From Patescibacteria group bacterium (GTDB lineage: Bacteria > Patescibacteriota > Minisyncoccia > Minisyncoccales > Minisyncoccaceae), in the NCBI GenBank assembly GCA_030156465.1, contig JASGMO010000019.1, forward strand, positions 1-10,090: a stretch of 10,090 nucleotides of DNA. The letters run 5' to 3'. The notes below the pieces were generated by a model. The model was not told the DNA's origin. It saw only the letters and a list, made by a program, of their open reading frames with translations, and did no database searches. The position numbers and the translations under genes were made by a program. Shown here piece by piece: positions 1-6,720 of this stretch. Within the stretch, counting starts at the first letter, position 1. Every line of letters begins with the position of its first letter.

Positions 1-245
1 GCTTTTTTTCTTTGTGCCTTATACTCTTCAAACATTTTTTTTCTAAATGTTGGCTTAGGAACATCAAAACAAGCCACAAAATATTTTGGCTCTAAATCTT
101 TTAAAAGCTTGAAAAGAACTAATAAAAAACCATAAACTGCATTAACTACTTGCCCATCTTTTGATTTCAATGGTGGTAAAGCATGAAAAGCCCTATGAAT
201 TATTGAATTAGCATCAATTATTACAAAGTTTTCTTTATTTTCCAT
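1..245 (-). CDS. polA: DNA polymerase I, N-terminal 5'-3' exonuclease region (partial, runs off left edge)
   Basis: About 81 codons read leftwards from an ATG at 243-245. The N-terminus has the FEN/5'-3' exonuclease signature: FVIIDANSIIHRAFHALPP (residues 7-25) with the metal-binding Asp at 11, AVYGF at 36-40, VACFDVPKPTFR with Asp 61, then EYKAQRK at 74-80. In the family this domain removes RNA primers and flaps during Okazaki-fragment processing and repair. The start codon overlaps the 3' end of tsaE by 11 bases, so the two are very probably co-transcribed. No strong ribosome binding site is visible. Only the first domain is in the window, so a stand-alone 5'-3' exonuclease without a polymerase domain cannot be excluded; full PolA is the more usual case. 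Confidence 0.88.
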   Translation of the reverse strand, partial: MENKENFVIIDANSIIHRAFHALPPLKSKDGQVVNAVYGFLLVLFKLLKDLEPKYFVACFDVPKPTFRKKMFEEYKAQRKK

Positions 246-639
246 AATCAATTATTATTTTTCTCTTATCTTCATTAACTACCTCCATCTTTATCTTAAC
301 TACATTGCCAGGGATAACTTCTTTGACTGGCCACTCTATACAAACTATATTATTTTCATCAAAAATAATATCTTTAGCAAACATTGCTTCTTCTTTATTT
401 TTAATCCTATAAAAATCAAAATGGCAAAAGTTTCTTTTATCTTTAAGGGGATATTTGTTCATTAAAATAAAGGTTGGACTAGTTATATTTTTAACTCCTA
501 GCCCTTCAGCAAAACCTTGAATGAGCGTAGTTTTTCCAGAACCAAGCTCTCCTTCAAAAACAAAAACCCTGTGACCGCTTTTTGATAGTTGCTTGCCAAT
601 CTCTTTAGTGCCCTCTATGCTTTTTGATAAATATCCCAT
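235..639 (-). CDS. tsaE: tRNA threonylcarbamoyladenosine biosynthesis ATPase TsaE
   Basis: A complete 134-residue protein, close to the usual TsaE length. The Walker A loop GELGSGKT is at residues 30-37, followed by the family block ITSPTFILMNKY (52-63), HFDFYRI (73-79) and CIEWP (100-104). TsaE is the P-loop ATPase partner of TsaB-TsaD in making the N6-threonylcarbamoyl modification of A37 in ANN-decoding tRNAs, a cytoplasmic and normally essential function. Its ATG shares one base with the stop of the upstream AbiEii-like gene (TAATG), and its 3' end overlaps polA by 11 bases. No separate promoter is evident, so its expression may depend on the toxin-antitoxin promoter upstream. TsaB and TsaD are not in the window. 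Confidence 0.95.
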   Translation of the reverse strand: MGYLSKSIEGTKEIGKQLSKSGHRVFVFEGELGSGKTTLIQGFAEGLGVKNITSPTFILMNKYPLKDKRNFCHFDFYRIKNKEEAMFAKDIIFDENNIVCIEWPVKEVIPGNVVKIKMEVVNEDKRKIIIDYGK

Positions 640-1469
640 TATAAATTATTTTTAATGCTTTTTTCTAAAATAATTTTTATATTCTCACTAAGATTGTCAA
701 TAAAGCTATTATCATTGATAAAAGCATCTAAATCAAGCTTTATACTTTGACTGTCAATATTTGAAACAATCTTTAATAATTTTAATTTTAATTCTTCCAT
801 ATTATCAACATCCTCAATACATCTCAAGTTAGGCCTAATGCCTTTTTCTAAATACCATAACAAATCATAATAATCTCTTCCTTTAACTTTTATCAATATG
901 TTCCCCTTCTTATCCCTTGTTTCCCATTTTCTTTTTAGTATTGCCCTGATTTTTGTTGCCATAAGAGTTTCTAAATCAAATGTCTTAATCAATGTTGATT
1001 TATTAAATTTAAAAGTGGGCTTAATTTCTACATCGTATTTTTTGCAAAAGTTAAAATCAGAAAAAATCTCTACTTTAATAATTAAAACTTCTTTTTCAGA
1101 AACATTATCGCCACTAATCCCTATTTCACGAAGAATAGGAAACCTTAAAAAGATTCTAAATTTTTGAACAGATGTTTCTACCTTCAAGTCAGTACTATTA
1201 TTAAAATAATTCTTTAAATCTCTAGAAAGCTCTTCTATGTTTATTTCTTTTTTACTATCAACAAAATCAAGGTCTTCTGATAATCGTGGCAATGAAAAAC
1301 AGTGAGATAGACAAGAGCCCCCATAGAAAAACATGTTGCTATACTTAGGGTTAGAATAAATATAGCTTAAAATAATTGTCTGTAAATATTCTTTAGCAAT
1401 ATTCATTTGAAAATCTTTCTTGTGTCCTTCTAGAATTAAGTTGCTTAAAATTGGTTTTAGTATTTCCAT
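639..1469 (-). CDS. AbiEii-like nucleotidyltransferase toxin (type IV toxin-antitoxin)
   Basis: A 276-residue member of the AbiEii/nucleotidyltransferase toxin family. The polymerase-beta-type active site is recognisable: YGGSCL at 49-54 (G-S motif), LSEDLDFVD at 63-71 with the acidic pair D66/D68, and a third acidic candidate at E134 in IKVEIF. The C-terminal part carries the family pattern FDLETLMATKIRAILKRK (164-181) and a GRDYYDLLWYL block (197-207). Known members transfer nucleotides, in studied cases to tRNA acceptor ends, and stop growth; some act in phage abortive infection. It overlaps the upstream antitoxin gene by 13 bases and tsaE by one base. All visible catalytic residues are intact, so it looks active. 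The substrate is not deducible from sequence. Confidence 0.88.
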   Translation of the reverse strand: MEILKPILSNLILEGHKKDFQMNIAKEYLQTIILSYIYSNPKYSNMFFYGGSCLSHCFSLPRLSEDLDFVDSKKEINIEELSRDLKNYFNNSTDLKVETSVQKFRIFLRFPILREIGISGDNVSEKEVLIIKVEIFSDFNFCKKYDVEIKPTFKFNKSTLIKTFDLETLMATKIRAILKRKWETRDKKGNILIKVKGRDYYDLLWYLEKGIRPNLRCIEDVDNMEELKLKLLKIVSNIDSQSIKLDLDAFINDNSFIDNLSENIKIILEKSIKNNL

Positions 1470-2104
1470 TTTTTTAAATTATTAAATATATATTTCATTT
1501 TTTTTGATCCTTCTATGCTAATATACTTATTTATTTCTTTCCAGTCTTTTGATGATATGTTTTCTGTGTTTATTCTTAATTCTTTGATTGTTTCTTCGTT
1601 TATTAAAATATTTTTTCTAAAATAAATAAAATCAAAAAGTGCTTTAGCTTTTGTTGCTTTTAAAATTAAAAATTCTCCTTTCCTAAAAACATTAAAGCCA
1701 GTAAATAATTCTTTTTTTATTTTTCTATAAGAAAAACTTCCAAAATAATTTGAAAAATTAATTGTTTTAGAAAAAGAAACCGATGTAATCTTTTTAGGCA
1801 TCTCTGTAATTAGATTATATTCAGAAAGAACATACTCGCTACTTAAATATGAGGGCTCAGATAACTTGTTAGCTAAAAACTCTCTATATGCGCTAAGCAT
1901 ATTTTTTCTCTCTATTTGCTCTAAAAAATTCCTTGAAACGTAAAGTCCATTTTTTATTCTTATAATTTCTCCTTTTTTAGAGTAACGATAAAGAACTACT
2001 CTAATATATTTTTTTTCAGCTAAAAAAGATAAATCATTAATGCTAAAAAAAGGCAAGCCAGAGATTGTTTTTATTATATTTTTTGATTTGTTCTCATTTC
2101 TCAT
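1457..2104 (-). CDS. AbiEi-like antitoxin / winged-helix transcriptional repressor
   Basis: A 215-residue protein read from the ATG at 2102-2104. A TTG nine codons upstream (2129-2131) is in frame, but it lies upstream of the predicted -10 element, so the ATG is preferred and the mRNA would be nearly leaderless. The N-terminus has a helix-turn-helix with wing: FFSINDLSFLAEK (19-31 in this numbering), RVVLYRYSKKGEIIRIKNG and LYVSRNF, the typical AbiEi arrangement. The C-terminal domain includes SEYVLSEYNLI and FRKGEFLILKATKAKALFDFIYF, family-like. In characterised AbiE systems this protein counters the toxin and represses its own operon by binding inverted repeats. Here a perfect palindrome sits exactly at the promoter. 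The stop overlaps the toxin gene by 13 bases. It is lysine- and isoleucine-rich like its neighbours. Confidence 0.85.
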   Translation of the reverse strand: MRNENKSKNIIKTISGLPFFSINDLSFLAEKKYIRVVLYRYSKKGEIIRIKNGLYVSRNFLEQIERKNMLSAYREFLANKLSEPSYLSSEYVLSEYNLITEMPKKITSVSFSKTINFSNYFGSFSYRKIKKELFTGFNVFRKGEFLILKATKAKALFDFIYFRKNILINEETIKELRINTENISSKDWKEINKYISIEGSKKMKYIFNNLKKWKY

Positions 2105-2127
2105 AATATACAATAATTGTATATTAT
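2103..2127. promoter_or_regulatory. Perfect palindromic operator at the abiE promoter
   Basis: A 25-base inverted repeat with 12-base arms around a single central base (2115). The left arm is ataatatacaat (2103-2114) and the right arm is its exact complement (2116-2127). It overlaps the predicted -10 box and the antitoxin start codon, where a repressor would block RNA polymerase. AbiEi proteins are known to bind inverted repeats at their own promoters, so this is the likely autoregulatory site. Its AT-only content apart from one c/g pair is a caution. Confidence 0.75.
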
Positions 2128-2144
2128 CCAAAACAAGTCGTCAA
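2116..2144 (-). promoter_or_regulatory. Promoter of the abiE-tsaE-polA run
   Basis: On the minus strand there is TTGACG (2139-2144), a 17-base spacer and TACAAT (2116-2121), a close match to a sigma-70-type promoter. The expected transcription start is about 2109, only about 5 bases before the antitoxin ATG at 2104. This predicts a leaderless or near-leaderless mRNA and argues against the upstream TTG start. Confidence 0.7.
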
Positions 2145-2153
2145 TAGTTTAAT

Positions 2154-2182
2154 TTGACTTTTGCTTGCGAATATAATAAATT
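2154..2182 (+). promoter_or_regulatory. Promoter of the DHH-like / pilB operon
   Basis: Two readings are possible. TTGACT (2154-2159) is followed after 17 bases by TAAATT (2177-2182), placing the start of transcription a few bases before the ATG at 2194. Alternatively a perfect TATAAT (2172-2177) acts with a poor -35. Either way the 5' leader is about 4-10 bases and carries no Shine-Dalgarno sequence. It diverges from the abiE promoter; the two -35 boxes are about 10 bases apart. Confidence 0.5.
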
Positions 2183-2193
2183 AATGGTGTAAT

Positions 2194-3246
2194 ATGGATA
2201 TTAAAGAAACATTAAGTGGCGTAGAAAATATAGGGATTTTAACTAAAAAAAATGCAAATAATGATGCAATAGGAGCTGCTTTGGCTCTTTTTTTTGCCCT
2301 AAGAAGCGCCAATAAAAAAACTTGCTTCCCTTCTAATAATTTACCTAAAGAAATTATTGAATTTGCTAAAAAAAAGAATAAAAAACAATTTCAAGTAACT
2401 TTCAACGAAGAAGTTTCTGAAGTTTATTATGAAAAAAAAAGCAAAGGCCTTGTCCTTTACTTAACTCCAAAAGATGAGGCTGCAAACGATGACAGCTTTT
2501 CTTGTCGGATAGTTTCTGGAGAAAACTTCTTTTCCTCTGAATATGATGTTCTTTTTACTATAGGAATTGATGATTTTAAAGAAGTTGAAGATCTTTGCGA
2601 CCCCGATCAATTATTTAATTGTACTATTATAAATATTGATAATGATCTTAATAACCAAAATTACGGAGAAATTAATATTATAAAAGAAAACCAGCCCATC
2701 TCTCAAACAGTCGCCTGCTTATTAAAAGAAATTAACGAATATACAAATAAAGAAGCAGATAGTTTTCTTCTTTATGGACTTTCTTTTTCTAACAAAAAAA
2801 CTGACAACAAAAAAAAGATTTCAACAATCAAGTGGCTTTTAGAAAATGGTGGAGATCTTTCTCTTTTTTCAGGAGATCCACAAAAAAATAAATTACTAGA
2901 GGTTATTTTAAAAAATCTCAGCTACACAAATGACACATATATATCCACTGTTTCTGAGAGCGATTTTGAAAAAAGCAAAACGACATCAAAAGATCTTGGC
3001 TTTATCACAGAAAAACTTAAAAACTTTTTAAATATTCCCTCTTTTTTTATTTTATGGGAAAGTAGAACCTCGCCACTATCTGTAAAGGGATTGTTTTATA
3101 CTAATAAAAAGTATATAGTTAACAAAATGAACAATGGATTCAAAGGAATATACAAAGAGAAGGGTGGAATATTTTTAACAGAAGAAATTAAAATAAATGT
3201 TGCTAAAGAAAAAATATTGTCTTATTTAAACTATGGAAACAATTAA
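2194..3246 (+). CDS. Degenerate DHH-family phosphoesterase-like protein
   Basis: A 350-residue protein whose layout follows the DHH/NrnA phosphoesterase family, but whose metal-binding motifs have been replaced. Motif I, normally HxxPDxDAxGS, reads KKNANNDAIGA (18-28): only Asp 24 is kept. The signature DHH motif is DND at 149-151, within IINIDNDLNNQNYGEINII, where the surrounding pattern (INID..., N, YG, IN) still aligns with the family. A motif-II-like IGIDDFKEVED is at 124-133. The later site that usually reads GxxxDT is YGLSFSNKK (194-202). This suggests a non-catalytic protein with the family fold. It overlaps the pilus ATPase gene by 14 bases, so translational coupling and a related role are plausible but unproven. 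The C-terminal third is not recognisable. Confidence 0.7.
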   Translation: MDIKETLSGVENIGILTKKNANNDAIGAALALFFALRSANKKTCFPSNNLPKEIIEFAKKKNKKQFQVTFNEEVSEVYYEKKSKGLVLYLTPKDEAANDDSFSCRIVSGENFFSSEYDVLFTIGIDDFKEVEDLCDPDQLFNCTIINIDNDLNNQNYGEINIIKENQPISQTVACLLKEINEYTNKEADSFLLYGLSFSNKKTDNKKKISTIKWLLENGGDLSLFSGDPQKNKLLEVILKNLSYTNDTYISTVSESDFEKSKTTSKDLGFITEKLKNFLNIPSFFILWESRTSPLSVKGLFYTNKKYIVNKMNNGFKGIYKEKGGIFLTEEIKINVAKEKILSYLNYGNN

Positions 3247-4528
3247 AAATAAAATTGAAATTGAAAAAGAGATACAAGAAACATTAGAGCAAAATGTCGT
3301 TGGCGTCCCGTCCCTTAAACAACAAATTGAAGATTCATTGGGTCAAGATATTTCTGTACTACTTAAAACAATAATGTCTGGGTCAATTCTTCTAAATGCT
3401 TCTGATTTGCATATTGAGGCCCTACCAACTGGATCTGTACTAAGATGTAGAATTGACGGAGTTCTTCAAGAAATATTTTCTTTTGATAAACTAAAACATC
3501 AAAGAATTGTTTCAAGGATTAAACTTTTAAGCGCTCTAAAATTAAATGTTGACGATAAACCACAAGACGGAAGATTTTCCATTGTTTTTTATACTAACGA
3601 CGAAATTGAAATAAGAGTTTCTACTCTACCGACTGAATACGGAGAAACAATTGTTATGAGAGTTTTAAATCCTAATAATTTAATTGACCTAGAGCAACTC
3701 GGATTAAGAAAAGATATTTATCAGATTTTTGATTTGCAAGCAAAAAAACCAAATGGAATGATTGTTGTTACCGGTCCAACCGGTTCTGGTAAAACAACCA
3801 CCCTATATGCTTTTCTTAAAAAAATAAGAAATCCTGAAATTAAAGTAATCACAATTGAAGACCCTATTGAATATCACTTAGATGGAATATCTCAAACACA
3901 AGTAAACCCTAAAAAGGGGTACAACTTTGCCGCTGGATTAAAATCAATTGTTAGACAAGATCCTGATGCAATTCTTGTGGGAGAAATTAGAGATCTTGAA
4001 ACCGCTTCTATTTCGCTACAAGCTGCACTAACCGGACACTTAGTATTAAGCACTCTACATGCAAATGAAGCAGCTGGAACGATTGCAAGGTTTCAAGCAC
4101 TAGGAGAGTCACCAACAAACATTGCCCCTGCAATTAACGCTGCTATTGCTCAAAGATTAGTTAGAAAGGTTTGTACTAAATGTACAGAAATGAAAAAAAT
4201 ATCTCCTGAGCTATTACAAGACATTAAAGAAGGATTATCTGGAATTGGAGACCATGTTGATTGTCCAGAAATAAATGAGAATGTTGAGGTTGCAGAAATA
4301 AAAGGATGCGAGCATTGTAATTTTACAGGATATAAAGGTAGAGTTGGTATATTTGAAGCAATGTTAATTGATGACGAAATAGAAGATTTCATCTTAACTG
4401 CTCCATCAACTTCAGCATTACAAAAAATGGCCATTAAAAAAGGAATGACGACGATGAAACAAGATGGATTAATTAAAATATTAAAAGGAGTAACAACCAT
4501 TGATGAAGTTAAAAGGGTTGCGGGGTAA
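3233..4528 (+). CDS. pilB: Type IV pilus assembly ATPase PilB / GspE family
   Basis: A 431-residue AAA-type secretion ATPase. The N2 domain contains ASDLHIEALPTGSVLRCRIDG (56-76 region). The Walker A loop GPTGSGKTTT is at 181-190, the Asp box ITIEDPIEY at 207-214, Walker B DAILVGEIRD at 245-254, and the His box TGHLVLSTLHAN at 267-278. A zinc-binding pair of CxxC motifs is at C314/C317 and C359/C362, typical of GspE/PilB rather than the retraction ATPase PilT. It is shorter than most PilB proteins (about 550) because the N1 domain is missing, as is common in small-genome bacteria. The family powers pilin polymerisation from the cytoplasmic face of the membrane, for adhesion, DNA uptake or host contact. 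PilC, PilM and pilins are not in the window. Confidence 0.92.
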   Translation: METIKNKIEIEKEIQETLEQNVVGVPSLKQQIEDSLGQDISVLLKTIMSGSILLNASDLHIEALPTGSVLRCRIDGVLQEIFSFDKLKHQRIVSRIKLLSALKLNVDDKPQDGRFSIVFYTNDEIEIRVSTLPTEYGETIVMRVLNPNNLIDLEQLGLRKDIYQIFDLQAKKPNGMIVVTGPTGSGKTTTLYAFLKKIRNPEIKVITIEDPIEYHLDGISQTQVNPKKGYNFAAGLKSIVRQDPDAILVGEIRDLETASISLQAALTGHLVLSTLHANEAAGTIARFQALGESPTNIAPAINAAIAQRLVRKVCTKCTEMKKISPELLQDIKEGLSGIGDHVDCPEINENVEVAEIKGCEHCNFTGYKGRVGIFEAMLIDDEIEDFILTAPSTSALQKMAIKKGMTTMKQDGLIKILKGVTTIDEVKRVAG

Positions 4529-4529
4529 A

Positions 4530-4549
4530 CAAAAATCCCCTTGCGGGGA
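4530..4549 (-). terminator. Intrinsic terminator of the small RNA
   Basis: Read on the minus strand, TCCCC/GGGGA arms (4545-4549 and 4536-4540) enclose a GCAA-type loop, and the hairpin is followed directly by a run of five T and then GTTT. On the plus strand the same hairpin is followed by aaattatt without a good T-run, so its main orientation is minus. Confidence 0.75.
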
Positions 4550-4696
4550 AATTATTAAATAATTCCTGAAATGGGGGTCCTCGTTAGCGACAGGGCTAAG
4601 CCAAGAAATTTTTCGAGGTGTAACCCAGTCGGAACCAAGTTAACCATTAACTAAAAAAACTCCCCTTCCCCCCATTTCAAGAATCGTTTACCTTGT
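4530..4696 (-). ncRNA. Unidentified structured small RNA (about 167 nt)
   Basis: The gap between pilB and ruvB has no ORF but a complete minus-strand RNA gene: a near-perfect promoter at 4703-4731, a predicted start near 4696 and an intrinsic terminator ending near 4530. The body is closed by an 11-bp perfect stem (4567-4577 with 4669-4679; TGAAATGGGGG and its complement). Inside, 4617-4645 folds into a hairpin of about 12 pairs with one bulged base and a UCCG (UNCG-type) loop. A further pairing, CCUCG with CGAGG, could cross a GGGUUA/UAGCCC helix as a pseudoknot alternative. It is more GC-rich than its surroundings. I do not recognise the family: it lacks the SRP apical motif and tmRNA features, and 6S RNA can be neither shown nor excluded. 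Nothing is encoded downstream on this strand, so a stand-alone RNA is more likely than a riboswitch. Confidence 0.75.
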
Positions 4697-4702
4697 AGCA
4701 AT

Positions 4703-4731
4703 AATATAACATAGCACAAAATGTCTGTCAA
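4703..4731 (-). promoter_or_regulatory. Strong promoter of the small RNA
   Basis: On the minus strand there is TTGACA (4726-4731), an exact 17-base spacer, then TATATT (4703-4708), preceded by TGT like an extended -10. This is the best promoter in the window. It overlaps the first codons of ruvB, which point the other way. Confidence 0.85.
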
Positions 4732-5713
4732 GAGCTTTTCTCCACAATTTAATAACTCTGAAGAAGTCCTAGAAAACACACTTCGTCCTCAAACGTGGTC
4801 AAATTATATTGGACAAGAAAGAATTAAAAAGAATTTAAAGATTATTATCGGAGCCGCTAAAAAAAGAAATGACTCTCCTGATCATTTGCTCTTCTATGGT
4901 GGCGCAGGATTAGGAAAAACTACTCTAGCTTACTTAATAGCCAAAGAAGCGGGAGGAAATATCCGAACAATAGCGGCGCCAATTATTGAAAAGCCCGGCG
5001 ACTTAGTTGCATTGCTAACAAGTTTAAGCGAGGGCGACTTTCTTTTTATTGACGAATGCCACCGATTAAATAAGCAAGTTGAAGAATACCTTTATTCAGC
5101 AATGGAGGATTTTAAGTTAAGTTTAATTTTAGGCAAAGGGCCAATGGCAAAAACACTAGACCTAACTCTGCCTCGCTTTACCCTAATAGGAGCAACCACA
5201 AAACTAGATATGCTTTCTTCACCTTTAAGGGGAAGGTTTGGGGCAATATTTCAATTGAATTTCTATGAACCTAGTGAGATAGAAGAGATAATAAGAAGGT
5301 CTGCTAAGATATTGAATATTGAAATTGATGATGATGCAGCAAAAGAACTGTCAAAGCGCTCTCGCTTCACTCCTAGAATTGCTAATAAACTACTAAAAAG
5401 AGTGCGTGATTTTGCTCAGATGGAGAATAAGAATATAATTACTAAAAAGATCGTAATTGATAGTTTGTCTTTTTTAGAAGTTGACGAATTGGGCTTAGAG
5501 GTTGGAGATATAAAAATACTAGAAGCAATTATTCATAAATTTGAAGGTGGCCCCGTTGGTCTTCAAGCATTGTCTTCAGCAACATCTGAAGAAAAAAACA
5601 CTATCCTTGATGTTTACGAACCCTATCTTATCCAATTAGGGCTAATTAAAAGAACTTCTAAAGGAAGGGTTGCTACTAAGGCAGCATATGAACATTTAAA
5701 GATTGATATTTAA
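4721..5713 (+). CDS. ruvB: Holliday junction branch migration ATPase RuvB
   Basis: A 330-residue AAA+ motor, the normal family length. Visible motifs are LRPQTWSNYIGQE (21-33), Walker A GGAGLGKTT (60-68), Walker B FLFIDECHRL (107-116; usually DEIHRL), sensor 1 LIGATTKLDMLSSPLRGRFG (155-174) with the arginine of PLRGRFG, and the C-terminal winged helix with EGGPVGLQALSSA. RuvB hexamers drive branch migration of Holliday junctions together with RuvA, and RuvC resolves them. The ATG at 4721 has no visible ribosome binding site. The strong antisense promoter of the small RNA overlaps the first codons. The 3' end overlaps the convergent phosphoribosyltransferase gene by 4 bases. ruvB is separated from ruvC by two genes, and ruvA is absent from the window. 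Confidence 0.97.
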   Translation: MSVKSFSPQFNNSEEVLENTLRPQTWSNYIGQERIKKNLKIIIGAAKKRNDSPDHLLFYGGAGLGKTTLAYLIAKEAGGNIRTIAAPIIEKPGDLVALLTSLSEGDFLFIDECHRLNKQVEEYLYSAMEDFKLSLILGKGPMAKTLDLTLPRFTLIGATTKLDMLSSPLRGRFGAIFQLNFYEPSEIEEIIRRSAKILNIEIDDDAAKELSKRSRFTPRIANKLLKRVRDFAQMENKNIITKKIVIDSLSFLEVDELGLEVGDIKILEAIIHKFEGGPVGLQALSSATSEEKNTILDVYEPYLIQLGLIKRTSKGRVATKAAYEHLKIDI

Positions 5714-6684
5714 ACTTCACTTATAACATCAAATCCTTTGTAGCTACCAGTGATCGCTAATCCTATTATCTTCCCTTTATTTATATTTGCTTTTTTAATT
5801 TTTTCACCAACCACATTCAGTGTAGCTCCAGAACCAACAGCATCGTCAATAATCAAAACATTTCTATGTCCTCCATTGTCATTAATATAAAATGTCTTTT
5901 CTGCGTTCTCAATTCTATCTTCAATTTTATTTAAAGTTTTTTGAGGAACAACAATATCTGATTTAATTTTTATTACATTAATTTTTTTGATAGATAACTT
6001 CAAATTTTTTTCTAATTCTTTCATAAACTGAACTTCTCTTTTAACTGTCGGGGGAATAAAACAAACAGCATCTATTTCGTATTCTTTAATCAAAAAATCA
6101 ATTTTATCTTTTATAATCAAAGAAAGATTCTTAATCATTTTTTTATCTTGGCTTTGTTTGCTGTAAAGCAAAAGCTGTCCAAGCTTTGTTTTTCCAAATC
6201 TTTCAATCGCATAAAAATCAACATAAAAAACTCTATCTAAATAAACTTCTTTGAAAGATGTTTTTATTTTATCTGTTCCATCAATTAATCCCGACTTCAA
6301 TCTATATTTATTATACTTCTCTAAAGTTTTTTTATACTCCATAGATGTTTTGATTGGATTCAAATTATTGCGATTACACCAAGAGATAAAACCATCTATT
6401 CCTTCTTTAGCTTCTCCCATAGAAGTAATAAATAAAAAATTATCATTAATAATTTTTTCTACATCACCACTAAAATTAATATGATTTTTTATATCTTTTT
6501 TTTGACTAGGAATATAAAAAACATTAGGCGGTGTTCCAACCTTAGAAATTAGCCCCCTTTCAATTAATCCTTTAAGATGAAGAAATGTTGCTTGTTTAGA
6601 AATTTCAACATAATCAATAATCTCTTTTGCGCTAACAGACCCTCTTTTTTCTATATACTTAATAATTTTTTCTTTTGTTGTCAT
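5710..6684 (-). CDS. HTH domain fused to a ComF-like phosphoribosyltransferase
   Basis: A 324-residue two-part protein. Residues 1-58 form a winged helix-turn-helix (SVSAKEIIDYVEISKQATFL, then LIERGLISKVG and a wing ending VFYIP). Residues 200-324 look like a type I phosphoribosyltransferase of the ComFC kind: FIPPTVKREVQFMKELEK (209-226), PQKTLNKIEDRIENAEKTFYI (247-267; compare the family Q..L...ER..N...F), then the PRPP-binding loop VLIIDDAVGSGAT (276-288). The middle (about 70-200) is unrecognised and helical-looking. A regulator sensing PRPP or a nucleotide, by analogy to PurR-like fusions, is an inference; a competence-related role as in ComFC is the alternative. Its promoter region holds inverted heptamer repeats suited to autoregulation. 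The stop codon overlaps the ruvB stop tail to tail. Confidence 0.8.
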   Translation of the reverse strand: MTTKEKIIKYIEKRGSVSAKEIIDYVEISKQATFLHLKGLIERGLISKVGTPPNVFYIPSQKKDIKNHINFSGDVEKIINDNFLFITSMGEAKEGIDGFISWCNRNNLNPIKTSMEYKKTLEKYNKYRLKSGLIDGTDKIKTSFKEVYLDRVFYVDFYAIERFGKTKLGQLLLYSKQSQDKKMIKNLSLIIKDKIDFLIKEYEIDAVCFIPPTVKREVQFMKELEKNLKLSIKKINVIKIKSDIVVPQKTLNKIEDRIENAEKTFYINDNGGHRNVLIIDDAVGSGATLNVVGEKIKKANINKGKIIGLAITGSYKGFDVISEV

Positions 6685-6691
6685 TATAATG

Positions 6692-6720
6692 ATTTTATCT
6701 TATTGACTGTTGACTGTCAA
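6692..6720 (-). promoter_or_regulatory. Promoter of the HTH-phosphoribosyltransferase gene
   Basis: On the minus strand there is TTGACA (6715-6720), a 17-base spacer and TAAAAT (6692-6697). The expected start, near 6685, touches the ATG at 6682-6684, which predicts a leaderless mRNA. Confidence 0.7.

Noticed and set aside
898..1167. Open reading frame on the plus strand inside the AbiEii-like gene
   Set aside because: It lies wholly antisense to a well-supported gene and its translation has no recognisable motif; hydrophobic stretches come from the complementary lysine/isoleucine codons.
2105..2131. Extension of the antitoxin gene to the in-frame TTG at 2129-2131
   Set aside because: The predicted -10 box and operator lie within the extension, so the TTG would usually not be transcribed.
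2184..2192. Two-residue mini-ORF (ATG GTG TAA) just before the DHH-like gene, as an upstream regulator
   Set aside because: Such a short motif is expected by chance in AT-rich sequence, and the exact transcription start is unknown.
4150..4500. Minus-strand open frame of 116 codons inside pilB
   Set aside because: It is antisense to the conserved zinc-binding and C-terminal part of the pilus ATPase and has no promoter or family resemblance.
4567..4679. SRP RNA, tmRNA or a plus-strand riboswitch for ruvB
   Set aside because: The GGAA-capped SRP motif with its flanking conserved bases and tmRNA tRNA-like ends are not present. The promoter and terminator both point to the minus strand, away from ruvB.
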